From positions 1 through 6,220 of the forward strand of contig JAUTWY010000287.1 of NCBI GenBank assembly GCA_030838305.1: DNA of 6,220 bases, in the 5' to 3' direction. The DNA is from Acidobacteriaceae bacterium (GTDB lineage Bacteria > Acidobacteriota > Terriglobia > Terriglobales > Acidobacteriaceae). The first letter of the stretch is position 1. Every line of letters starts with the position of its first letter. This document shows positions 1 through 6,220 of this stretch, piece after piece. The notes under the pieces were generated by a model, which was not told the origin of the DNA, searched no databases, and was given only the letters and a program-made list of their open reading frames with translations. The position numbers and the translations under genes are program-made.

Positions 1-1
1 C

Positions 2-196
2 GGTTGGTCTATCAAAATGGTGAGACATATCAGGCTCTCCTTGGGTGGAAGAAAATTGTGTTCTGACATTCGTCGAGTCGAATGCGAAAACCTTACAGCT
101 TCTGCCGCGGAAGCTTTCAAGATCCGAGCAGATGTTCACGAAGCCGCCGACTACAGTGAAAAACGAATATCTGAAACGGCAGCGCAGGTGAACTAA
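2..196 (+). CDS. Possible 3' end of an unrecognised protein (partial, cut by window edge)
   Basis: A frame stays open from the window edge to a TAA at 194-196 (64 codons). The only internal ATG is at 17 and has no visible ribosome binding site, so the true start is probably outside the window. From about codon 23 the codons are rich in G at the first position (GAA, GCT, GCC, GCA, GAT), and the protein is alanine- and glutamate-rich and likely helical, ending in SETAAQVN. That pattern looks coding, but I recognise no family. It converges on the broken ClC gene that ends at 254 on the other strand. It could be a small protein, a C-terminal fragment, or a chance open frame. Confidence 0.35.
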   Translation, partial: GWSIKMVRHIRLSLGGRKLCSDIRRVECENLTASAAEAFKIRADVHEAADYSEKRISETAAQVN

Positions 197-253
197 CGGT
201 AATTGCAATTCCTAAGGCCCGGATCTGAGGAGCCGAAGGTTGCGTTCTACCGA

Positions 254-1113
254 CTAATCCAAGGCGTCATCCGATAGCTGGTTTTGCAATCGAAGGACAT
301 CGTGAAGAGTGACGATCCCAATCGGCGTATTTTCGGTCGTACACACAACTTACTCGTAATCTCAAAGAGTTTTCCACCATTTTGGCGACCGCTTCCCTAA
401 TTGTTGAGTGCGCCGGCACGACCGCAACCTTGGGCAATTGATTGGTCAGGATTTCGCTTCGGTCGATCAATCCAACGAGTCGGCGAACACAATAAGAATC
501 GAAGTAATCGGCGCTCGCACGAGCGCTCCTAAACAGGCACTCATCCCAGCCACCGTCAGCGCTATCCGATCGTTCACCTGCAGGTGCAGCGCGAGTCCGC
601 AAATGTCAATGAAGGCGAGACCGATTGCAGCGCCAAAGAAGAGGGTAGGCGAAAAGATCCCGCCAGCACCGCCCCAAGCATAGACGGCAGTCGTCGCAGC
701 TGAACTTCGCAATCGCCAGGAGAATCGCTTGTGGGCCACTAATGCTGCCGTAGAACATCTTTTCCAGACCTCCGTAGCCGAGGCCGAACACGCCGATTTT
801 GCCAATGGCAAAGAAAACCGAGATACCAAACAGCCAGTTCATTGCTGCGCCAACCGCTGGTTTCAGAAAGAACGGGATACGTTTGATCCGCTTTATTCTG
901 TCTCGCAAGATCAACGTTGCCTTTTTGAAAAGCGGCGCCCGCCAATGCTGCAAGCCCTGCAGTAGGAATCACCAGCACATACAGAATACCGGAAAGATGG
1001 CCGATTGATGGGATGACAAACGCGGGGTCCTCCCCTAAAAAAATATGGCAGACGAAAGTAGCCGTCACAGAGGCGATCAGCACCTGGGCCAGGTGACAGA
1101 TGCTCTCCATCAT
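254..1113 (-). pseudogene. Decayed ClC-family chloride channel/transporter with CBS-domain tail
   Basis: Pieces of a ClC protein lie in order in different minus-strand frames. Positions 1113-925 give a middle membrane segment (FLGEDPAFVIP). Positions 932-702 give the next one (LFKKATLILRD to ILLAIAKF). Positions 700-485 contain the ClC selectivity signature GGAGGIFSPTLFFG (632-673) and VRAPITSILIVF. Positions 455-363 give a CBS-type helix (PAHSTIREAVAKMVEN), and 345-254 give the closing CBS strand and tail (IGIVTLHDVLRLQNQ), ending at TAG 254-256. The frame changes near 925-932, near 700 and near 345-365, and a TAA lies just before the last piece. The final helices and most of the first CBS repeat are missing between 485 and 455. 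The N-terminal half, with the GSGIP and GKEGP motifs, is absent upstream of 1113. Intact relatives move chloride, or exchange it for protons, across the inner membrane. This copy cannot make such a protein. Confidence 0.88.
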
Positions 1114-1235
1114 GGGGTAATGTTAGCCCACTCGCAATGATTACCCTGGCTTTGGCGCCTGGCTTCGCGTTTTGAGACTTTAATTGGCTCGCCGGAGATG
1201 GTAATTAACTGGTCCGTCAATTCCGCCACGTCAAG

Positions 1236-3881
1236 ATGTCTGAGAACACCAAGGAAAACGATCCTCAGCCAAGTCGGTCGCTTGAAGCCGACCCCGATTT
1301 CCGGACACGTCTCGCGTCGTCGAGTGACGTTTCCGAAGACAAACTGGTGGACGGGACGCTCCGCATCATCGCAGAAGGGACAGCGGCGGCAACCGGTGAC
1401 GAATTCTTCCGTTCATTGGCCAGATGCGCGGCCCAGGCGCTGGGTGCGCGTTATGCCTTTGTCGCAGAAACGCTCAGCGAGATGGAGTCGCGATCCCTGA
1501 CCTTTTGGGACGGTTCGGATTTTGGCGAGGGGTTTACCTATCGTTTTCCGGGAACGCCCTGCCAGCGGGTCGCGGCCGGTCACATCTGCGTGACTTCGTC
1601 GGGCTTGCCGGCGAAATTCCCCGAAGATCTCTGGCTGCAGCAGATCGGCGCCGAGAGCTATATCGGTGTGCCGATGCGGAACGCGCAGGGCCGAACGCTT
1701 GGGCACTTGGCGGTGTTGCACCAGGAGCCCATGGAACCGTCGGAAGAGGACATCGCCGTGCTGCAAATATTCGCAGCGCGTGGGTGTGCCGAGTTGGAAC
1801 GCAAGCAGGCTCATGAAAAGTTGGGCAAAGCGCACGAGGATCTCCGCCGCCTCAACCTTGAAACCGCGGCACTTCTCAACGTGAACCGCGCCATTGGTCA
1901 CCACCTGGATCGCGATGTTTTGTTTGGTGCGCTCGCCGATTGCTTGCAAAAGGTGGTGCCGACCGACCGATTCGGGATCGTCCTGCCGTCCAAGGCTAAC
2001 CAGCTGCAAGGCTACGTCCTGACCAAGCGCGACGTCCTGTCAGAGAGTCTTCAATCCAAGGTTTTCCCTTCGGAAGGAACAGCAACGACATGGGTTCTGC
2101 AAAACCGCGAATGGTTTGTCGCTGCGTCGCAGGATGAAATCAGGGACCGCTTTCCGGCCACCGCGCGGGTCATGCAGGAAACCGGGATGCAGTCGCTGTG
2201 CGAGCTGCCGCTTCTCTCTGGCGTCCGAGTTCTGGGATCACTAAACTTCATGTCATCAAAGAAGGCCGCCTACGGGCATCTGCAGCATTCTTTTTTGGAA
2301 CAGGTTGCGAGCTCGGTCGCTGTTGCCTTGGACGATTGCCTGGCCCATGAAGAGGTTCGCCGAATTGGCAACGAACTATCCGCTCGGACCATCGCGGAAT
2401 TGGAACGGCAACAACGACACATGAGCGATGCCCTTCAGGAGGCAAGCAAAGCGCTGGGCGCCAGTGAGGAGCGTTTTCGTGATCTTTTCGATGAGGCGCC
2501 GATTGCTTATGTCCATGAGGGTCTTGATTCACGACTTATTCGCGCCAATCGCGCGGCAATGAAGATACTCGGCATTCAACCCGAAGACGTTCCGACAACC
2601 TACGGAAAGACGTTTGTGCCCAATACTCCCGATGCGCAGCGCCGGATGCGAGAGGCGTTAGAATCGATCGGGCGCGGGACCGACACGAGCGGCGTGGTGC
2701 TCGAAATGCGCCGCAAGGATAACGGCAAACCGTTTTGGATCCAATGGTGGTCCAGGCCCGACCCCAGCGGCACCTATACGCGAACAATGTTCCTTGATAT
2801 CACCGATCGCGTGCTGATGGAGAAGGAAAAAGCACAGCTGGAGGCGCAGAACGTTTATTTGCAGGAGGAAATCCGCAGTCAGCACAACTTCGTTGAGATC
2901 GTGGGGAATAGCCGCCCGTTGCTCGCCGTGCTACAGCAGGTAGACCAGGTGGCGCCGGCGGAAGCTACGGTGCTCATTCAAGGCGAGACAGGCACCGGCA
3001 AAGAACTGATTGCCCGCGCCATTCATGATCGGAGCCGACGGCACGGACATCCACTGGTGAAGGTTAACTGCGGAGCGATCAGCGCAGGCCTCGTCGAAAG
3101 CGAACTCTTCGGCCATGCGAAAGGCGCATTCACGGGTGCGCTGGCAAATCGGGACGGTCGCTTTACCCTGGCCGATGGTGGCACCATTTTTCTCGATGAA
3201 GTGGGCGAGTTGCCTCCGGACACCCAGGTCAAATTATTGCGCGTCCTGCAGGAGCAAGAATTTGAACCGATTGGCAGCAGTAAGACCATTAAGGTGGATG
3301 TGCGAGTTATCGCCGCCACGAACCGCGATCTCTCCCTAATGGTGCGCGAGGGAAAGTTTCGTGGTGACCTCTTCTATCGCTTGAATGTTTTTCCGGTAAC
3401 TATGCCGCCACTCCGCGAGCGCCAGGAAGACATCCACTTACTCGTCATGTTTTTTTTGGAGAAGTTCACTCGAAAGCTAGGAAAGCCCATTACCCAAGTA
3501 GCTGGAGAGACTATGTCGCGCCTCTGTGCGTATTCCTGGCCTGGCAATATCCGGGAACTGCAAAACGTTATTGAACGTGCCGTCGTGTTGAGCAAAGGAC
3601 CTGTGCTAACGGTCGAGGGAGCCGTCTTGCTCGACTTTCAGCGATCGGACGGCCAGGCGAACACCGCTTCCAAAACTCCTGCTCAATCATGGCCTGGTGC
3701 GCCGGCCACAGGCCGCCTCCCGTCGCTCGAAGAAGTCGAGCGCCAACACATTGTCGCTGTCCTCAAGGAAGCGAATTGGCGAATCGAAGGCGAGCGAGGC
3801 GCGGCAAGACTTCTCAAGCTTCAGCCGAGTACGTTGCGGAGTCGGATGCAGAAACTGGGCATCGTCCGGAATCCGGATTAG
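1236..3881 (+). CDS. Sigma-54-dependent transcriptional activator, GAF-GAF-PAS-AAA+-Fis HTH (FhlA-like)
   Basis: An 881-residue cytoplasmic enhancer-binding protein with no membrane segment and no receiver domain. GAF 1 spans about 40-185 (GAESYIGVPM at 138-147), GAF 2 about 210-370, and PAS about 408-528; short coiled-coil linkers lie at 185-210, 370-408 and 525-550. The AAA+ domain spans about 550-790. It has Walker A GETGTGKE (583-590), the sigma-54-contacting loop GAFTGA (630-635), Walker B IFLDE (651-655), sensor I around AATNRDL (693-699), arginine-finger candidates R709 and R715 in FRGDLFYRLNVF, and sensor II in WPGNIRELQN (768-777). A Fis-type helix-turn-helix closes the protein (about 830-876). 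All ATPase motifs are intact, so it should remodel the sigma54-polymerase closed complex. The GAF/PAS input suggests a small-molecule, gas or redox signal; the ligand is unknown. ATG 1236 is the only usual start after the in-frame stop at 1206-1208, though the Shine-Dalgarno match is weak. The likely target is the sigma-54 promoter at 4222. Confidence 0.96.
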   Translation: MSENTKENDPQPSRSLEADPDFRTRLASSSDVSEDKLVDGTLRIIAEGTAAATGDEFFRSLARCAAQALGARYAFVAETLSEMESRSLTFWDGSDFGEGFTYRFPGTPCQRVAAGHICVTSSGLPAKFPEDLWLQQIGAESYIGVPMRNAQGRTLGHLAVLHQEPMEPSEEDIAVLQIFAARGCAELERKQAHEKLGKAHEDLRRLNLETAALLNVNRAIGHHLDRDVLFGALADCLQKVVPTDRFGIVLPSKANQLQGYVLTKRDVLSESLQSKVFPSEGTATTWVLQNREWFVAASQDEIRDRFPATARVMQETGMQSLCELPLLSGVRVLGSLNFMSSKKAAYGHLQHSFLEQVASSVAVALDDCLAHEEVRRIGNELSARTIAELERQQRHMSDALQEASKALGASEERFRDLFDEAPIAYVHEGLDSRLIRANRAAMKILGIQPEDVPTTYGKTFVPNTPDAQRRMREALESIGRGTDTSGVVLEMRRKDNGKPFWIQWWSRPDPSGTYTRTMFLDITDRVLMEKEKAQLEAQNVYLQEEIRSQHNFVEIVGNSRPLLAVLQQVDQVAPAEATVLIQGETGTGKELIARAIHDRSRRHGHPLVKVNCGAISAGLVESELFGHAKGAFTGALANRDGRFTLADGGTIFLDEVGELPPDTQVKLLRVLQEQEFEPIGSSKTIKVDVRVIAATNRDLSLMVREGKFRGDLFYRLNVFPVTMPPLRERQEDIHLLVMFFLEKFTRKLGKPITQVAGETMSRLCAYSWPGNIRELQNVIERAVVLSKGPVLTVEGAVLLDFQRSDGQANTASKTPAQSWPGAPATGRLPSLEEVERQHIVAVLKEANWRIEGERGAARLLKLQPSTLRSRMQKLGIVRNPD

Positions 3882-3927
3882 TTCCGGTTTGATTCAACTA
3901 GCTATCCAACAATCACCCGCGACAATG

Positions 3928-3974
3928 CGCGGCGGCCACGGCATTTCGTGGCGGCATACCTCGTGGCCGCGGCG
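3928..3974. repeat. Strong GC-rich inverted repeat after the activator stop codon
   Basis: Arms 3928-3940 (CGCGGCGGCCACG) and 3962-3974 (CGTGGCCGCGGCG) pair at 12 of 13 positions, the only mismatch being 3931/3971, with a 21-base spacer. The spacer contains a second copy of CGTGGC (3947-3952) that can pair with 3935-3940 in a competing 6-bp hairpin with a 6-base loop. It begins 46 bases after the activator stop. It may end or protect the activator transcript, or be a protein-binding site. No T-run follows, so it is not a classic intrinsic terminator. Confidence 0.6.
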
Positions 3975-3994
3975 AGTAGAGAACTTTCCCAGGC

Positions 3995-4066
3995 GCTACG
4001 TTAGAAGGGTTTCCGTAGCCGTCTCAGGCTCAAATGTTGTGTTCGGGCGGCTTTCCAAACTGAGAC
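3995..4066. repeat. Two adjacent inverted repeats, possible upstream activator sites
   Basis: GCTACG (3995-4000) is matched by CGTAGC (4014-4019) across 13 bases. Directly after it, GTCTCAG (4021-4027) is matched by CTGAGAC (4060-4066) across 32 bases. All arms are perfect. They lie about 155-230 bases upstream of the -24 element at 4222, the distance at which enhancer-binding proteins usually bind. Whether the activator encoded upstream binds here is inference; arms of this length can occur by chance. Confidence 0.3.
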
Positions 4067-4221
4067 TTCGAATGAGCTACAGAGGGCGTAACTCAGTCCG
4101 TTTCAGGAGGTTAAGGCGATTAGCAGTTTGCGTGAACCTCGACCCGCTTCCCGATGGGCGAATCTGTAGTGAGTCTTTCACAAGATCTCGCCGCAAGATG
4201 CTCCCACGCGGGTTTCGTCCG

Positions 4222-4237
4222 TGGCATGGCAGATGCG
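4222..4237 (+). promoter_or_regulatory. Candidate sigma-54 (-24/-12) promoter of the STAS-sigma operon
   Basis: The sequence TGGCATGGCAGATGCG fits the consensus TGGCACG-N4-TTGCW. The -24 block matches 6 of 7 bases, the -12 block 3 of 5, and the essential GG (4223-4224) and GC (4235-4236) are exactly 10 bases apart. The predicted transcription start is near 4248, leaving a leader of about 136 bases before the ATG at 4384. A gene for a sigma-54 activator lies immediately upstream and inverted repeats lie between, which supports the call. Confidence 0.6.
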
Positions 4238-4276
4238 AATGAACGCCATATGAGTTCACGGACCTCCATCGGAGCC

Positions 4277-4324
4277 AGGCGAAGAAGGCGCCTTGAAGTG
4301 TGTGCTCAACGTCTGTGAGACAGA
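4277..4324 (+). repeat. Small palindromes in the operon leader
   Basis: AAGGCGCCTT (4285-4294) is a perfect 10-base palindrome; overlapping it, AGGCG (4277-4281) can also pair with CGCCT further on. TCTGT-GAG-ACAGA (4312-4324) is a perfect 5-bp arm palindrome with a 3-base centre, followed by five T residues. These could form weak hairpins in the 5' leader or be operator half-sites. The T-run after the second makes a weak attenuator thinkable, but the stem is short. Confidence 0.25.
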
Positions 4325-4383
4325 TTTTTGACTCCCACCGTCGCCTGGACTTTGCGTCGATGCTTCACCTCCCCACTAAGACC

Positions 4384-4671
4384 ATGTTAAGAATTTTCAT
4401 CAACGAATCCGAAGAAAATGTCGTCACACTGCGACTTGAAGGTCAGATCGTCGGTGCGTGGATTTCCGAGTTGGACGAAGTGTGCGAGCGAAGGCTCGCA
4501 GCAGGCCGCAAGTTAATCCTCGATTTGGGAGACGTCTCCTTAATCGATCGCCGGGGGCTCTCGCTCCTCGCGTCTCTTTCGCACCAAGCGGTAGCGTTCG
4601 TGCGCTGCTCGCCCTTCCAAGAGGAACAACTTCGATTGGCATTATTGTCCCAATCGGACAAAACACTCTAA
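4384..4671 (+). CDS. Small STAS-domain protein (anti-sigma antagonist fold)
   Basis: A 95-residue single-domain protein. It opens with the STAS strand pattern (LRIFINESEENVVTLRLEGQIVG, where LEG begins the first helix region), then a helix (ISELDEVCERRLAA), the central strand LILDLGDVSLID (44-55), and the turn DRRG (55-58). SpoIIAA-type antagonists carry a phosphorylatable serine in a DSSG turn; here both serines are arginine, so a SpoIIAB-like kinase switch is unlikely. ATG 4384 is preferred because MLRI is how proteins of this kind usually begin; an in-frame GTG at 4300 would add 28 residues without STAS character. The ribosome binding site is weak. It lies 7 bases before the sigma factor gene, so the two are probably co-transcribed from the 4222 promoter. 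It may bind a regulator of that sigma factor; this is inference. Confidence 0.72.
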   Translation: MLRIFINESEENVVTLRLEGQIVGAWISELDEVCERRLAAGRKLILDLGDVSLIDRRGLSLLASLSHQAVAFVRCSPFQEEQLRLALLSQSDKTL

Positions 4672-4678
4672 CTTCGCG

Positions 4679-5302
4679 ATGGACCGGCTTCAAACCTTGC
4701 CCGATGCGTCTTCCGAACCGGCTCCGCAAGCTGATCCGAATCGGTGGGTCGATGATCATGGCGATTGCCTGTTTCGTTACGCGCTCGTCCGGGTTCGAAT
4801 TCGGGAGATCGCGGAAGATCTCGTCCAGGAATCACTGCTGGCGGCAATGCGGCAAATAGACAAATTCAGAGGGCGCTCGTCAGAGAGAAGCTGGCTGTGC
4901 GGAATTTTGAAGAACAAGGTCTGCGACTATTTCCGAAAGCTCGGGCGCGAGACGAACTTTACCGATCTTGAGTTTTTCAGCGACGAACACTCAGATCGAT
5001 TCGATAGCGAGAACTACTGGATTTACGAACGGGTCCCAGAGGATTGGAAGTGCGAGGGCGAACAAGCAATGAAATGCGCCGAGTTCTGGCAGGCGCTGGA
5101 GGCCGCTCTCAACAGGCTTCCGACACGCGTAGCCCAAGTCTTCATCATGCGTGAGATGGATGGCGTACCGGGTTGGGAGATGTGCCAAATGTTGAACATC
5201 AGCGAGGCAAACCTTTGGGTTATGTTGCACCGCGCCCGCATGGCGCTCCGCGAGGACCTGGAGGTGAACTTCTTTAAAGGTAAGGGAAGCATGAAACTGT
5301 GA
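4679..5302 (+). CDS. ECF-type RNA polymerase sigma-70 family factor
   Basis: A 207-residue alternative sigma factor. Region 2 spans about 24-92: WVDDHGDCLFRYAL, then the core-binding AEDLVQES (45-52), then the -10 recognition stretch with SSERSWLCGILKNK (67-80) and VCDYFRKLGRE. A linker of about 40 residues with acidic and aromatic residues follows (93-132), longer than in compact ECF factors. Region 4 (about 133-195) has LPTRVAQVFIMREMDGV, then the helix-turn-helix MCQMLNISEANLWVMLHRARMAL that reads the -35 element. The frame is intact. ATG 4679 follows the STAS stop by 7 bases, so translation is probably coupled; no clear Shine-Dalgarno is seen. A zf-HC2 anti-sigma gene follows but is broken. 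The regulon is unknown; no second copy of its own promoter can be identified in the window. Confidence 0.93.
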   Translation: MDRLQTLPDASSEPAPQADPNRWVDDHGDCLFRYALVRVRIREIAEDLVQESLLAAMRQIDKFRGRSSERSWLCGILKNKVCDYFRKLGRETNFTDLEFFSDEHSDRFDSENYWIYERVPEDWKCEGEQAMKCAEFWQALEAALNRLPTRVAQVFIMREMDGVPGWEMCQMLNISEANLWVMLHRARMALREDLEVNFFKGKGSMKL

Positions 5303-5490
5303 TTGATAAGAAGTGAGGAGGTGGAGGATTTCAGGAGTTTCAGAATGGGATGGTGGCATTCGAGCTGTACTGCGGATGGTAATAGATTCGCCTCCTTCGA
5401 CACAAATGTTCGTTCTCGGCGGAATGTGTTTGGTTGCCATTTCTCACTACTCTAATGTAAGTTTTTGGCCACCGAACCGACCAAGTATTA

Positions 5491-5856
5491 ATGCTCTTTT
5501 CGTCTGGCGATCGCGATCCGTGGAACTGGATCACGGGCAAGCTTTTGAATCTGGTGTGGAGAATTACGCCCGACTGCAGATAAGTCGCGCGGTTGACCTC
5601 GGAAGGGCGTGAACGTCTGCTGCCTCTTGGCGCGCGGCTGCGGCTTGGCCTTCACCGCCGCTTCTGCAAGTGGTGCGCTCGCTACGCGAGGCAGCTCAAC
5701 TTTTTGCACAAAGCGAGTAAGCTCTTCGCGGCGCACGTGGATCAGCTTAGCGGACCGTCTCTCAATACCGATGCCAAGTCGCGAATGAGACGGACTCTGC
5801 AGACAACGGCCACGAGAGAATCGCGACAGGCGCCGGTTCGCAACTCGGTGAAATGA
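5491..5856 (+). pseudogene. zf-HC2 anti-sigma factor gene interrupted by an in-frame stop
   Basis: From ATG 5491 the frame reads LLNLVWRITPDCR, then TAA at 5581-5583 (codon 31), then VARLTSEGRERLLPLG and on to HRRFCKWCARYARQLNFLHKASK, ending at TGA 5854-5856. Counting through the stop, the ligands are C29, H55, C59 and C62: C-x25-H-x3-C-x2-C, the zf-HC2 signature. Both sides of the stop are in the same frame and clearly one protein. In this family the position after C-R is usually an acidic residue, so GAA changed to TAA is the simplest explanation. Restart at TTG 5593 would lose the first cysteine and the N-terminal part. Intact relatives bind and inhibit the sigma factor encoded just upstream. 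The gene begins 188 bases after the sigma stop with no strong ribosome binding site. A sequencing error or read-through cannot be excluded. Confidence 0.82.
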
Positions 5857-6054
5857 CCAATCGCTCGGATTATTCTTGCGTAAGGCTCCCGAATTGGGCG
5901 AGGCTCTCGCCCTGCATCTGTTCCGGCGCCACGATGAAAACGGGAGATATGCCTTTGCGCGGTCACTCAGCCACCGGCCGCAATGAGTGACCTTCGTTCA
6001 GCGGTTGAATCGCTGATCTTGCAGTCAGCCGGAGCGCCGTTCTCGGACTCGAAA
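5857..6054. other. Apparently non-coding stretch after the anti-sigma remnant
   Basis: Only short open frames are present: a plus-strand one ending at 5986, and a 35-codon one starting with ATG at 5983 that overlaps it as ATGA. Neither matches a family I recognise, and neither has a ribosome binding site. No hairpin followed by a T-run is visible. The stretch may contain further gene decay. Confidence 0.4.
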
Positions 6055-6219
6055 TCAGGAGAATCTCCAGTTGCTCACTGGCGACTTTGAAAGATCTAAG
6101 GAAGACTTGGCAAGATCCACGATACCGGCGGAAATCTCTCGTTCGCGACGGTAGTTCCGCACGAGACCGAGCAACGCCAGCTTTACCTGCAGCCCGGCGC
6201 GGATCTGGTTCTGATCGGT
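6055..6219 (-). CDS. Possible 3' end of an unrecognised protein entering from the right edge
   Basis: A minus-strand frame is open from the window edge for 54 codons and stops at 6055-6057. Most codons end in G or C, at least in its first half, and the product is leucine-rich and likely helical: IRAGLQVKLALLGLVRNYRR, then DLAKSSLDLS, ending in NWRFS. I recognise no family. The exactly opposed plus-strand frame (6100-6219) is also open and protein-like but has no start codon, so the coding strand is not certain. Only the C-terminal part would be inside the window. Confidence 0.38.
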   Translation of the reverse strand, partial: TDQNQIRAGLQVKLALLGLVRNYRREREISAGIVDLAKSSLDLSKSPVSNWRFS

Positions 6220-6220
6220 A

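Larger units (their letters stand above)
3882..4383. other. 502-base non-coding control region between the activator and the STAS-sigma operon
   Basis: No frame here has convincing coding character. The long plus-strand frame running from inside the activator to 4242 is a shadow: Arg/Ser-rich and without a recognisable domain. The region holds three inverted repeats (3928-3974, 3995-4019, 4021-4066), a sigma-54 promoter candidate (4222-4237) and a leader of about 136 bases with small palindromes. A purine-rich AGGAGG at 4105-4110 looks like a ribosome binding site, but no start codon at normal spacing opens a meaningful frame. The order of repeats upstream and a -24/-12 promoter downstream fits the usual arrangement for an enhancer-binding protein. 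Confidence 0.6.

Noticed and set aside
1147..1168. A TGGC-rich stretch before the activator gene resembling a sigma-54 promoter
   Set aside because: GG and GC are 11 bases apart instead of the required 10, and the other TGGC in the stretch has no GC at the right distance.
1173..1180. TGAGACTT upstream of the activator, also present at 4061-4068 in the inverted repeat
   Set aside because: A shared 8-mer between two stretches of this size is roughly expected by chance, so it is weak evidence for autoregulation.
3697..4242. A long plus-strand open frame of 181 codons overlapping the end of the activator gene
   Set aside because: It overlaps the activator HTH in another frame, is Arg/Ser-rich without a domain, and crosses the inverted repeats and the promoter.
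5356..5372. TGGCATTCGAGCTGTA in the gap after the sigma gene, resembling a second -24/-12 promoter
   Set aside because: The invariant GC of the -12 block is GT at the correct spacing.
4991..5440. A 149-codon minus-strand open frame opposite the sigma factor gene
   Set aside because: Most of it is the antisense of the clearly coding sigma region 4; the remainder shows no family.
5852..5986. A short plus-strand frame ending in an ATGA overlap with ATG 5983, like coupled genes
   Set aside because: Both frames are under 45 codons, lack ribosome binding sites and have no recognisable similarity; a single ATGA can arise by chance.

Overview
The window is moderately GC-rich, gene-poor bacterial chromosome. 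It holds one large regulator gene, a short two-gene signalling operon, and several decayed or broken genes. No rRNA, tRNA, CRISPR array or insertion sequence was recognised. The organism is probably a soil-type member of the Verrucomicrobiota (PVC group). That is an inference from the style of the sigma factor, the zf-HC2 anti-sigma remnant and the minimal STAS protein, not from any marker gene.

Layout. Positions 2-196 (+) carry what may be the end of an unrecognised protein. Positions 254-1113 (-) are the wreck of a ClC chloride channel/transporter gene: the N-terminal half is missing, at least three reading-frame changes are present, a block is deleted before the CBS region, and a stop lies inside it. 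Positions 1236-3881 (+) encode an intact 881-residue sigma-54 activator (GAF-GAF-PAS-AAA+-Fis HTH). The next 502 bases have no convincing gene. They hold three inverted repeats and, at 4222-4237, a good sigma-54 (-24/-12) promoter candidate. Just downstream lie a 95-residue STAS-domain protein (4384-4671) and a 207-residue ECF-type sigma-70 factor (4679-5302), 7 bases apart. After a 188-base gap comes a zf-HC2 anti-sigma factor gene (5491-5856) interrupted by an in-frame TAA between the first zinc-ligand Cys and the HxxxCxxC pair. The right edge has an open minus-strand frame (6055-6219) that may be the end of another gene.

How it may work together (inference): the cytoplasmic GAF/PAS activator senses a small ligand or redox signal and drives RNA polymerase-sigma54 at the 4222 promoter. 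This produces the STAS protein and the ECF sigma factor, forming a sigma54-to-ECF cascade. Normally the co-encoded zf-HC2 protein would hold the ECF factor inactive. In this copy that brake is broken by a premature stop, so the sigma factor should be unrestrained, controlled by another anti-sigma factor, or itself on the way to decay. The sequence alone cannot exclude a sequencing error at the stop.
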